64,000 bases of DNA from Helicobacter pylori. GTDB lineage: Bacteria > Campylobacterota > Campylobacteria > Campylobacterales > Helicobacteraceae. The stretch covers positions 868,001 to 932,000 of the forward strand of contig NZ_CP051500.1 in NCBI RefSeq assembly GCF_016755635.1, read 5' to 3'. A program made the translations under genes and the position numbers. The notes below the pieces were generated by a model. It did not search any database. It was given only the letters and a program-made list of their open reading frames with translations, and was not told the origin of the DNA. Positions 42,998-50,778 of the stretch are shown one piece after another. Position 1 is the first letter of the stretch. Each line of letters opens with the position of its first letter.

Positions 42998-43873
42998 TTA
43001 GACAATTGTATAGGACACTCTTTTTTCAAAAAGTTTGCTCTCGTAATTGCCTAAATCCCTACCATCTACAAGGGCAAAGGCATCGCCAAAAGTCGCCAAT
43101 AAAGCAGAATCTAACTGCATGTCTTTATGACGATTCAACGGGATAAAAACTTCCTTGTGATTATTTTGAAAATCAAACGCTAGAAATGAATCTTTCAAAT
43201 ACACTTCTACCCTAGAAGCGTTTTTCACCACGCTGTTTTGAGTCAATTTCAAGCCTTGCACTTCAGCGCTTTTAATCCCACATGCATGGCATAAGGACAC
43301 AAACATGCTCTCTTTGGAAATGGTTGCAAACCAAGGCAAACTCTCTCGTTTAGGCAAATTTTCTTTACCCTCTAAAGCCTTCTGTCTCTTAGGCATCTCA
43401 TGCTTGATGAACGCATAAAAACTACGAACGCTTTCTTTAGGGGTTGTTCCCTTGAGTTGGTTGGCAATGTTAGCCACGCTCGCATCGTCTCTTTCATAAC
43501 GCCCCATCGCTACAAAATCGCTCGTTTCAAACAAACGCTCATTCAATTGATAGCTAGCGATCTCATAAGACAAATGGACTTGCTTTTTTTGAGTGCTTTT
43601 TAAAAAATCCACTTGCAAATAAGGCACGCCAAAAGCAAGCATGCTCTTATAACTGGCATGATTGCCTTGTAAATGCACATTGCTCGCTACAACACTCGGC
43701 ATGGGAATAAAAAGTGAAGTGTGTTCTGCAGAATCAAAATCAATGCTGTATTGAGCTTCTATTTTATATTTTGCAACACTCCCTTTGCTTTCTTCTGCCT
43801 GCAAAATCTGTGCTCCTAAAACAGCACCTGTAGCGCCTAAAGCAGTCGTTTTAATAAAATCCCTTCGTTTCAT
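42998..43873 (-). CDS. kapA: Catalase-associated Tat-exported protein
   Basis: The 291-residue protein begins with a twin-arginine signal (MKRRDFIKTTALGATGAVLG, then AQILQA). The rest resembles transglutaminase-like folds only weakly (FVSLCHACGIKSAEVQGLKL near residue 190). The gene lies directly downstream of katA, and kapA (HP0874) is the known KatA-associated protein, needed for normal resistance to hydrogen peroxide. The gap to katA is 144 bases and contains a hairpin, so it may be only partly cotranscribed. Identity is clear from the signal and neighbour. Confidence 0.88.
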   Translation of the reverse strand: MKRRDFIKTTALGATGAVLGAQILQAEESKGSVAKYKIEAQYSIDFDSAEHTSLFIPMPSVVASNVHLQGNHASYKSMLAFGVPYLQVDFLKSTQKKQVHLSYEIASYQLNERLFETSDFVAMGRYERDDASVANIANQLKGTTPKESVRSFYAFIKHEMPKRQKALEGKENLPKRESLPWFATISKESMFVSLCHACGIKSAEVQGLKLTQNSVVKNASRVEVYLKDSFLAFDFQNNHKEVFIPLNRHKDMQLDSALLATFGDAFALVDGRDLGNYESKLFEKRVSYTIV

Positions 43874-43980
43874 AACTATAACTCTTTATTGTAATTTTTA
43901 AATTCGTTGAATGAATGAAAAAGTAGGACACACCACCAAAGGATTGATGAGTATCCAAAAACCTAAATTTTGAAAGACAA

Positions 43981-44005
43981 AGCGTTCCTAAAAAATAAGA
44001 ACGCT
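43981..44005 (-). terminator. Hairpin after katA
   Basis: AGCGTTC and GAACGCT form a 7-bp stem around an 11-base loop, 13 bases after the katA stop, followed on the minus strand by TTTGTCTTTC. It is a weak terminator or RNA-stabilising hairpin between katA and kapA. Confidence 0.5.
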
Positions 44006-44017
44006 TAAAGAAAAGGG

Positions 44018-45535
44018 TTACTTTTTCTTTTTTGTGTGGTGCATGTCTTTTCCATGCATGTCTTTCATCATTTTTTGGTGTTTTTCAAGAGCTTTTTTAA
44101 CTCCCTCAGCGTATTTGGGGTCAGCTTTCTTGAAATGCTCCAATTGTTTATCCACAATTTCTTTATGGGTAACATGAGCTAAAGACTCTCCAACAGTGTC
44201 ATGCAACCTTTCTTTTTCATCAGCTGGCAATGAGCGGTAGTAATCACCTGGTTGGGTGTAGTAATCGCTATCCTCAGCTCTGTAATCCCAATTCCACACT
44301 TCAAACTCTTTCTCAATATGAGCTAAGTTGAACTTAGGATCCCTTGCACTCTTATCCTCTTTATAGCCGGGCAATGAGCTAGGCGTATAGTTTTGTAAAG
44401 AGCCGTAGTATCCGTTTTGCATGTAACCATCTCTGCTAGAAGAGTGGAATGGGCATCTTGGTTTATTAACCGGTATTTGAGGGTAATTAACGCCTAAGCG
44501 GTAGCGGTGTGTGTCTCCATAAGAGAACAAGCGCCCTTGTAACATCCTATCAGGGCTATAGCCAATTCCAGGAACGACATTAGCCGGACTGAATGCCGCT
44601 TGCTCCACTTCTGCGAAATAGTTTTCAGGATTTTTATTCAACTCTACAATGCCCACTTCCATCAATGGATAATCTTGGAGATACCAAATTTTAGTCACAT
44701 CAAACGGATGGAATCGATACTTTTTAGCATCTTCTTCTGGCATCACTTGAATGCTTAATTTCCATTTTGGGAAATCCCCTCTAGCGATCGCATTGAATAA
44801 ATCCCTTTGATTGGAATCAGGATCATGCTTTCTGATTTCTGCAGCTTCTTCATTAGTCAAGTGCTTAACGCCTTGCATGGTGTGAAAGTGGAATTTCACC
44901 CAAAAGCGTTCACCTTTAGCGTTGATAAGACTGAAAGTGTGGCTACCAAAACCATCCATGTGGCGGAAAGATTTAGGAATACCTCTATCGCTCATAACCC
45001 ATGTTACTTGATACAAACTTTCAGGAACATTACTCCAAAAATCCCATACCATGTCATGATTAGGCAAATTGGTTTGAGGATCTCGTTTTTGAGTGTGGAT
45101 GAAATCAGGGAATTTGATCGCATCACGGATAAAGAAAACGGGCGTGTTGTTCCCTACTAAATCCCAGTTACCTTCTTCAGTGTAATACTTCATCGCAAAA
45201 CCTCTTGGGTCTCTTACCGCATCCGCACTGCCTTTTTCCCCTGCCACAGTAGAGAATCTGAAAAAGCATTCGGTTTTTTTGCCCACTTTAGAGAAAATTT
45301 TCGCTTTAGTGTATTTAGTGATGTCTTTAGTCACGGTGAAAGTGCCATAAGCTCCGCTTCCTTTAGCATGCACCACTCTTTCAGGAATCCTTTCTCTGTC
45401 AAATGCCGCTAACTTTTCCAAAAACCAAGTGCTTTGTAATAAAACAGGACCTCTAGGGCCAGCCGTAATCACATTGTTGTCATCCCAAACGGGAGCACCA
45501 AAAGCAGTGGTTTGTTTCACATCTTTATTAACCAT
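44018..45535 (-). CDS. katA: Catalase
   Basis: The start is the ATG at 45535 ([12 protein letters not shown]; 505 residues), with AAAGGA six bases before it; the frame is open 14 codons further without a binding site. It is a clade III haem catalase: [14 protein letters not shown] near 56-69 with the catalytic His, [21 protein letters not shown], and the haem-ligand block [17 protein letters not shown]. The C-terminus is Lys-rich ([15 protein letters not shown]), a trait of the H. pylori enzyme. It destroys hydrogen peroxide in cytoplasm and periplasm. Confidence 0.97.
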   Translation of the reverse strand: MVNKDVKQTTAFGAPVWDDNNVITAGPRGPVLLQSTWFLEKLAAFDRERIPERVVHAKGSGAYGTFTVTKDITKYTKAKIFSKVGKKTECFFRFSTVAGEKGSADAVRDPRGFAMKYYTEEGNWDLVGNNTPVFFIRDAIKFPDFIHTQKRDPQTNLPNHDMVWDFWSNVPESLYQVTWVMSDRGIPKSFRHMDGFGSHTFSLINAKGERFWVKFHFHTMQGVKHLTNEEAAEIRKHDPDSNQRDLFNAIARGDFPKWKLSIQVMPEEDAKKYRFHPFDVTKIWYLQDYPLMEVGIVELNKNPENYFAEVEQAAFSPANVVPGIGYSPDRMLQGRLFSYGDTHRYRLGVNYPQIPVNKPRCPFHSSSRDGYMQNGYYGSLQNYTPSSLPGYKEDKSARDPKFNLAHIEKEFEVWNWDYRAEDSDYYTQPGDYYRSLPADEKERLHDTVGESLAHVTHKEIVDKQLEHFKKADPKYAEGVKKALEKHQKMMKDMHGKDMHHTKKKK

Positions 45536-45752
45536 CTTTTTTCCTTTATTTGATTTCAAATCTTCGTAATCTAGCACTAAGCCAATTACTTGTGGTGATT
45601 ATTACATAATTTGTTATACAAAGACTAACAAGATTCAATTTCCTTAAAAAATCTTTTTTTTAAGAATAAAAAACCCCCTTAAGTATTTCTATTTGTAACA
45701 ATTAACAAAAATAAGAAAGATTAAAAACAAAATTTTATTTTTAATCTGGTTT

Positions 45753-45767
45753 TAATAATAATTATCA
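45753..45767 (+). promoter_or_regulatory. Fur box upstream of frpB
   Basis: TAATAATAATTATCA matches 14 of 15 positions, counting the free centre, of the consensus TAATAATnATTATTA (one T to C change). It sits about 95 bases before the frpB ATG, in the expected place for iron-dependent repression. Confidence 0.75.
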
Positions 45768-45800
45768 TACTATTCTATCTCAATGTTTTAACGGATTTTG

Positions 45801-45817
45801 TTTTTTTTTTTTTTTTT
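45801..45817 (+). repeat. Poly-T tract (17 T) in the frpB promoter region
   Basis: Seventeen consecutive T residues lie between the Fur box and the ribosome binding site. Long homopolymers in H. pylori promoters change length by slippage and tune expression, so this is a candidate phase-variable element. Confidence 0.75.
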
Positions 45818-45860
45818 GATTTTTATTTTTTAAATTTTTAAATTTAAGGAGAGTTGTTGG

Positions 45861-48230
45861 ATGTTTTTAAGACCATATATTAGGAATGTTTTGTGTTTCC
45901 CCCTACTCGCTGATACTTGCTATAGCGAGGAGCGCACTTTAAATAAGGTTACCACCCAAGCTAAAAGGATTTTCACTTACAACAATGAGTTTAAAGTAAC
46001 TTCTAAAGAATTGGATCAACGCCAAAGCAATGAAGTCAAGGACTTGTTTAGGACTAACCCTGATGTGAATGTGGGCGGAGGGAGCGTGATGGGGCAGAAA
46101 ATCTATGTGAGAGGCATTGAAGACAGGCTTTTAAGGGTTACGGTGGATGGGGCTGCGCAAAATGGCAATATCTACCACCACCAAGGCAATACCGTGATTG
46201 ACCCTGGCATGCTCAAAAGCGTGGAAGTGACTAAAGGTGCAGCGAATGCGAGTGCAGGGCCAGGAGCGATTGCAGGAGTGATTAAAATGGAGACTAAAGG
46301 AGCGGCTGATTTTATCCCTAGGGGGAAAAATTATGCGGCTAGTGGGGCGGTGAGTTTTTATACCAATTTTGGCGATCGAGAGACTTTTAGATCGGCTTAC
46401 AAAAGTGCGCATTTTGATATTATCGCTTACTACACGCATCAAAATATTTTCTATTATAGAAGCGGCGCTACAGCGATGAAAAACCTTTTCAATCCCACAC
46501 AAGCCGATAAAGAGCCAGGAACTCCTAGCGAGCAAAACAACGCTTTAGTTAAAATGAATGGTTATTTGAGCGACAGAGACACGCTCACTTTCAGCTGGAA
46601 CATGACACGAGATAACGCTACACGCCCTTTAAGGAGTAACGCTATAGGGTTAGCCTATCCTTGTGAAGCCCCTTTTAGCCCTGATAGTTCTCAAGGGTGT
46701 CCTAATGTGTTGGATAGTTTCACAAGATACATGTATCACTCCATTAATAGCGCTAACAATCTTTCCTTACAATACAAAAGGGAAGCGGGAAATTCTTTTG
46801 GCGACCCACGATTAGATTTTACCCTTTATACAAGCATTAGAAACGCCAAGTTTGATCCCCTATTTGATCCTAATGGCGTTTATGCTCAATTCCCCACTTC
46901 TCAAGCGAGCGCATGGGAAAAAGAAAATTACCCATGCGTTGAAGGCGGGTATTGCACCCCAAGCTTTTCAGATGTGGATAAACCAAGCTCACAGCCTAGG
47001 GATTTGTTTTTAAACAACACCGGCTTAAACCTTAAAGTCGCGCATGTGATTGATGAAGCCACAGACAGCCTTTTTGAATACGGATTCAACTACCAAAATT
47101 TAAGCGTTTTTGACGCTCGCATCCCTAAATCAGAATTATACAGGCCTAATCAAGTCTATACTGATGATAAAGGGCAAAAACAAATCGCTTGCACTCTTGT
47201 GGATAATAACCCCAATGATCCTACTTTGTGCCAAAGAGGGAAAGCGAACGGGAATATTTATGGAGGCTATGTGCAAGCGAATTACTCGCCTCATAAAATC
47301 ATCACTTTTGGAGCCGGGGTAAGGTGGGACGCATACACGCTTTATGATAAAGATTGGAACCACCGCTACACTCAAGGCTTTAGCCCTAGCGCGGCTCTTG
47401 TGATCAGCCCCATTGAGCCTCTATCTTTAAAAATCACTTATTCTCAAGTTACAAGGGGGGTTATGCCAGGAGATGGTGTGTATATGCGCCAAAACGATTT
47501 ACGATACGCTAAAAATATCAAGCCTGAAGTGGGCTCTAACGCTGAATTTAATATTGATTATTCAAGCCAGTATTTTAGCGGGAGGGCTGCGGCGTTTTAT
47601 CAAGCTTTGGATAATTTCATCTCACAATATGCGCAAAATTTGATTGTAACCAATTTGAGTCAAGCGATTAGGATCTATGGCTATGAAGTGGGCGGGACAT
47701 TCAAATACAAGGGCGTGAGTTTGAATGTGGGGATCTCGCGCACTTGGCCCACCACTAGGGGGTATTTAATGGCGGACAGCTATGAGCTTGCCGCAAGCAC
47801 CGGTAATGTTTTTATCATCAAATTGGATTACACCATCCCCAAAACAGGAATCAATCTTGCTTGGCTTAGCCGCTTTGTTACCGGTTTAGATTATTGCGGG
47901 TTTGATATTTACTTGCCTGATTACGGGACGGCTGAAAAACCCAAAACCCCTACCGATTTAGCCAAATGCGGATCTAAATTAGAGTTAGTGCATATGCATA
48001 AACCGGGCTATGGCGTGAGTAATTTTTATATCAATTGGAGTCCTAAAACCAAAAGCCGTTGGAAAGGTTTGTTGCTTTCAGCCGTGTTTAATAATGTTTT
48101 CAACAAATTCTATGTGGATCAAACAAGCCCTTATGTCATGAGCCCAGACATGCCAGGCACTGACGCTGTTAAAAGAGCGATCGCAGAGCCCGGGTTTAAT
48201 GCGCGTTTTGAAGTGGCTTACAAATGGTAG
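45861..48230 (+). CDS. frpB: TonB-dependent outer-membrane iron/haem receptor
   Basis: The 789-residue protein is a TonB-dependent receptor. The plug domain spans about residues 45-165 (KDLFRTNPDVNVGGGSVMGQ, IYVRGIEDRLLRVTVDGA, VEVTKGAANASAGPGAIAGV). The barrel ends in RFEVAYKW with a terminal aromatic residue. The N-terminus (MFLRPYIRNVLCFPLLADTC) is a short, atypical signal. H. pylori has three FrpB proteins; the place next to katA corresponds to HP0876 (FrpB1), reported to bind haem or haemoglobin. Fur box and T tract upstream predict repression by iron and possible phase variation. Confidence 0.92.
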   Translation: MFLRPYIRNVLCFPLLADTCYSEERTLNKVTTQAKRIFTYNNEFKVTSKELDQRQSNEVKDLFRTNPDVNVGGGSVMGQKIYVRGIEDRLLRVTVDGAAQNGNIYHHQGNTVIDPGMLKSVEVTKGAANASAGPGAIAGVIKMETKGAADFIPRGKNYAASGAVSFYTNFGDRETFRSAYKSAHFDIIAYYTHQNIFYYRSGATAMKNLFNPTQADKEPGTPSEQNNALVKMNGYLSDRDTLTFSWNMTRDNATRPLRSNAIGLAYPCEAPFSPDSSQGCPNVLDSFTRYMYHSINSANNLSLQYKREAGNSFGDPRLDFTLYTSIRNAKFDPLFDPNGVYAQFPTSQASAWEKENYPCVEGGYCTPSFSDVDKPSSQPRDLFLNNTGLNLKVAHVIDEATDSLFEYGFNYQNLSVFDARIPKSELYRPNQVYTDDKGQKQIACTLVDNNPNDPTLCQRGKANGNIYGGYVQANYSPHKIITFGAGVRWDAYTLYDKDWNHRYTQGFSPSAALVISPIEPLSLKITYSQVTRGVMPGDGVYMRQNDLRYAKNIKPEVGSNAEFNIDYSSQYFSGRAAAFYQALDNFISQYAQNLIVTNLSQAIRIYGYEVGGTFKYKGVSLNVGISRTWPTTRGYLMADSYELAASTGNVFIIKLDYTIPKTGINLAWLSRFVTGLDYCGFDIYLPDYGTAEKPKTPTDLAKCGSKLELVHMHKPGYGVSNFYINWSPKTKSRWKGLLLSAVFNNVFNKFYVDQTSPYVMSPDMPGTDAVKRAIAEPGFNARFEVAYKW

Positions 48231-48704
48231 TTAGTGGGGCTTCAAGCGTTGCGCATGCGTGATAGCAACGGCTATCGCATCGCTAATATCCAAAGGCTTG
48301 ATTTCGCTTGTGATGTTAAGCAAGCGTTTGACCATAAAGGCTACTTGCTCTTTAGTGGCTTTCCCGTTACCGGTTAGGGCTTTTTTGACTTGTAAGGGCG
48401 TGTATTCGCTAAAATTACCGATCCTTTCTAAAATCTTTAAGGACAACGCCCCCCTGAATTGCGCAAGCTTGATCACGCTTTTAGGGTTATACCCAAAGAA
48501 AATATCTTCAATCGCCACTTCATTAACTTCGTAACGATCCAATAAGCAATCTAAGGCTTCTATCAAGTCTAAAATCTGTTCTTGCAAGCGTGTCGTGGTG
48601 ATGTTAATGAACCCAGCTGTGATTAAAGAAAGCTTGTTAGAAGTGTGAGAGATAATAGCATACCCGCATTTCCTACTGCCCGGATCTATCCCTAAAATAC
48701 GCAT
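48231..48704 (-). CDS. ruvC: Holliday junction resolvase RuvC
   Basis: The ATG at 48704 with AGGA seven bases before it gives 157 residues, the usual length; a TTG one codon earlier is less likely. Family motifs: [15 protein letters not shown] (first catalytic Asp), [12 protein letters not shown] (Glu) and [15 protein letters not shown] (last Asp pair). It cleaves Holliday junctions with RuvAB. ruvA is 3.6 kb away, on the far side of the accessory island. The gene converges with frpB, the stop codons being adjacent. Confidence 0.95.
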   Translation of the reverse strand: MRILGIDPGSRKCGYAIISHTSNKLSLITAGFINITTTRLQEQILDLIEALDCLLDRYEVNEVAIEDIFFGYNPKSVIKLAQFRGALSLKILERIGNFSEYTPLQVKKALTGNGKATKEQVAFMVKRLLNITSEIKPLDISDAIAVAITHAQRLKPH

Positions 48705-48835
48705 CAACCATTCCTGTTTGTTTATCGCAAGGTTTAAAAAACGCTATTATTATATCCATGTTTCTTGTGAGCGCAAAATACAAGATTGCATTAAGAACTT
48801 TTAAAAAATTTAGCATATAAATAAGGGAGCAATAA

Positions 48836-49573
48836 ATGAAAGCAAACACAATCATATTAGTGGATTGGGAGAATTTCAGGCGCGATATTAAACAAACAAA
48901 ATGCGTTAATTACAATATTGCTTTAGATGTGATCGTTACTATCAGAGCTTTTTTACTAGATGATGAATGGATCAGTCGTATTTACTTTTATACCACCCCA
49001 CCCTTTGATTTTGAACATGCGTTATGGGATAAGAGGAACGACACCCTCCAAAATGAAAAAAATCCGGGAACAGAAATGAAAATCTTCACCAGCAGCGACA
49101 TTGAAGAGATCTTACAAAGCAGTGAAGCGACTAAATGGGAGAAGATTTATAGCGATGTGGAAAATTTCCAACACGATCTGGCTTCATTGGATCAAGTGGA
49201 ATTGAGGTTAGGAAGGACTAAGTTAAACGCAATAAGAGTGGAGTTTGATGGGAGTTATAGGGCGTTATTAGAACAAAAGCAGGTGGATATGCTCATGGGT
49301 CTTGACATTCAAAGAATAGCCTTTAAAAAAATAGCTGATAGGATTTTGATATTTTCAAAAGATACGGATCTAATCCCAGCGCTCAAATTAGCCAGAGATG
49401 AGGGGTTAAGGGTGGATATTGCCGATTTGTCTAACAGATTGTCTCTTCTTAGCCAGGATTTGAAATACAATTCTGATAAAGTGAGGAAATTGAGCAGTAA
49501 CGAAGTCAAAGACAAGCTTTTTTCCATCAGAGAAAATCTCACTAAAACCAACTGGGCTTTAACTAAACCATAA
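48836..49573 (+). CDS. NYN-domain (PIN-like) protein (HP0878 type)
   Basis: The 245-residue protein fits the NYN/DUF88 (LabA-like) PIN-fold family. It has IILVDWENF at residues 6-14 (first catalytic Asp), VDMLMGLDIQRIAFKKIADR near 147-166, and ILIFSKDTDLIPALKLARDEG near 167-187 with the conserved Asp pair. NYN proteins are predicted metal-dependent RNases. A GGGAG ribosome binding site precedes the ATG. It borders the accessory island on its right. Substrate unknown; the family is well supported by the motifs. Confidence 0.82.
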   Translation: MKANTIILVDWENFRRDIKQTKCVNYNIALDVIVTIRAFLLDDEWISRIYFYTTPPFDFEHALWDKRNDTLQNEKNPGTEMKIFTSSDIEEILQSSEATKWEKIYSDVENFQHDLASLDQVELRLGRTKLNAIRVEFDGSYRALLEQKQVDMLMGLDIQRIAFKKIADRILIFSKDTDLIPALKLARDEGLRVDIADLSNRLSLLSQDLKYNSDKVRKLSSNEVKDKLFSIRENLTKTNWALTKP

Positions 49574-49728
49574 AAAGGGTTATTTCATTTTTATAGAGTT
49601 TAAAAAATCATTTTTTAAAAACTCAATTATTGGCGTTTAATCACAACGGAGTCAAAATTTTTAAAGGGGCTTGACGATTATTTTTCTCATACTGACTGGG
49701 TAAGCTCGGGTAGTTCGTTACTTCTTGC

Positions 49729-49958
49729 TTATTTTTTTGTGGTAGGATTGGGGTTATTAGAGTTTAAAGAAGAAGCTAAACGCTCCCCATCTTTTGTAAT
49801 TAAGCTAGGGTCTATAAACTTAGCTTGTTCTCTAAGATTTCCTGCTTTCTTTTCAAACCCTATAATAACCCACTCACTCTTTAATGATTCGCTTTATCCA
49901 TTATCCTTCTCGCTTCCTCTATGATTTGATGGTAGCTATACTCTTCGTTAGTTTTCAT
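49729..49958 (-). pseudogene. Small hypothetical gene broken by a frameshift
   Basis: From the ATG at 49958 the frame reads MKTNEEYSYHQIIEEARRIM, then DKANH and a stop. In the next frame it continues without a break as ESLKSEWVIIGFEKKAGNLR, then EQAKFIDPSLITKDGER and a C-terminus ending NNPNPTTKK at 49729. A one-base shift near 49886 separates the two, so a protein of about 77 residues has been inactivated. The start overlaps the stop of the gene upstream (ATGA), so the two formed an operon. No family recognised. Confidence 0.6.
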
Positions 49959-50115
49959 TTCCTGACTTCCTTGACTTTTTCAAGTTTTTGTTTTATAGTT
50001 TCAATGTAAGCCCACTCCATCGGCTTATTCTTTAAGCGTTCTTGCCTGCGGAATGAAAGAGTGGATAATGTCCGCCTTGTTCATCTCTGCTTTAACATCA
50101 TTTTTTGTTTTTCAT
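49955..50115 (-). pseudogene. Second small hypothetical gene broken by two one-base shifts
   Basis: From the ATG at 50115 the frames join as MKNKNDVKAEMNKADIIHSF, then IPQARTLKNKPMEWAYIETI and KQKLEKVKEVRK. This needs removal of one A from the run near 50100-50107 and one A near 50030. Both breaks fall in short A runs, which is typical of slippage decay. The product would be about 52 residues, helical and basic. It overlaps the next pseudogene by four bases. No family recognised. Confidence 0.55.
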
Positions 50116-50205
50116 TTATTCTCTTTGCGTTCTCCTTGAAAAGATTTAGGTCGTTATTTGACTTTGCTGGGGTTTTATGGTAACATTCTTACAGACATCG
50201 CTATA

Positions 50206-50365
50206 GGAACTCGACCTATGGTTGCCCCTTAGAGGGTTTGGTGTCTTGCATTAAAGCTTTGATTGGTATATCGTTTTTAAGGTTAATTCATTTTTTACCC
50301 CTTGACTCATTAAAGTTTTTTAAGTATTGTTCTTTTTAGCACCACCATGGGAACTCGACCTATGG
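50206..50365 (+). repeat. 16-base direct repeat at the ends of two related gene tails
   Basis: GGAACTCGACCTATGG occurs at 50206-50221 and at 50350-50365. On the minus strand each copy covers the end of a frame (GQP-stop and VQP-stop). Each is preceded by a similar coding relic: ELTLKT near 50270-50290 and ELVLKT near 50455-50475. The copy at 50216-50291 looks like an internally deleted version of the 91-residue gene next to it. Confidence 0.65.
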
Positions 50366-50635
50366 CTGAACCTTTGCATCAGCATTGAGTGAGGTGCTTG
50401 AAAATTCTTTATAAGCCTTGTTATTCTTATAATCTCCGTTACTCTTGAACATTGTTTTTAAAACTAATTCACTCTTTCTATTATTTAATATTTTTGCGCT
50501 AATATTGTCAAGGCATGGGTTGGAGAATAACTTTCTAACCCATACTAAAAACACTTTGAGTGTGCCAATAGACCCTGACACGCAAAACGAAAGGGCTTGT
50601 GTATGGTCAAGGTGAGGCTTTTTAATGCTTTTCAT
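50360..50635 (-). CDS. Small hypothetical protein of the island
   Basis: This 91-residue frame has a good ribosome binding site (AAGGAG six bases before the ATG), so it may be expressed. It has a hydrophobic part (LSFCVSGSIGTLKVFLVWVR, residues 15-34) that could be a membrane or signal segment, then a basic region (NNRKSELVLKTMFKSNGDYK). The piece KSELVLKT resembles the C-terminal tail KYELILKT of the adjacent nuclease-toxin ORF. No family recognised. It may be a recombined remnant of a larger gene. Confidence 0.45.
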   Translation of the reverse strand: MKSIKKPHLDHTQALSFCVSGSIGTLKVFLVWVRKLFSNPCLDNISAKILNNRKSELVLKTMFKSNGDYKNNKAYKEFSSTSLNADAKVQP

Positions 50636-50778
50636 TCCTTACTCCTTGTGTTTAATTTTTTATGTTAAAGTTTCAAAACACATTAGCTTTATCAAATATG
50701 TCTAGCACTCAGCTCATAACTGATGCTTAATTGCTATTCTGAGATTTTGCTAATGTTTTTCTATGGGCTACACTATCC

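Larger units (their letters stand above)
45536..45860. other. Divergent katA-frpB control region
   Basis: The 325-base gap has no gene. It holds the divergent promoters of katA (minus) and frpB (plus), a strong Fur box (45753-45767), a run of 17 T (45801-45817), and AAGGAG at 45846-45851 nine bases before the frpB ATG. The rest is AT-rich without further structure that I can support. Confidence 0.7.
49574..50778. other. Decayed accessory island between the NYN gene and the toxin gene
   Basis: These 1.2 kb contain no intact large gene. On the minus strand they hold at least three broken or small genes (listed separately), a 16-base direct repeat, and near 49597-49622 a hairpin-like inverted pair GAGTTTAAAAAA / TTTTTTAAAAACTC. 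The content is strain-specific, since reference strains carry other small ORFs here (HP0879-HP0882, from memory). Confidence 0.6.

Noticed and set aside
45861..45940. frpB start wrong or frameshifted because the signal peptide looks odd
   Set aside because: AAGGAG nine bases before the ATG is good, and I see no better in-frame or neighbouring signal sequence; kept as an atypical signal.
49597..49622. AT-rich inverted repeat after the NYN gene as a terminator
   Set aside because: The stem is nearly all A-T with no following T run, so it is not convincing as a rho-independent terminator.
49739..49924. 61-codon plus-strand frame in the island
   Set aside because: The minus strand of the same stretch holds a better-supported broken gene with operon-like overlap.
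50205..50221. ATAGG-AACTCGA-CCTAT looks like a tRNA T-arm (5-bp stem, 7-base loop)
   Set aside because: No acceptor, D or anticodon arm can be built around it, and the loop is out of register with the TTCGANN consensus; the same 16-mer recurs at 50350 in a coding-tail context.
50160..50700. Possible type I toxin-antitoxin (AapA/IsoA-like) locus
   Set aside because: No short ORF with the AapA-type sequence and no convincing antisense promoter; the readable frames are better explained as decayed small genes.
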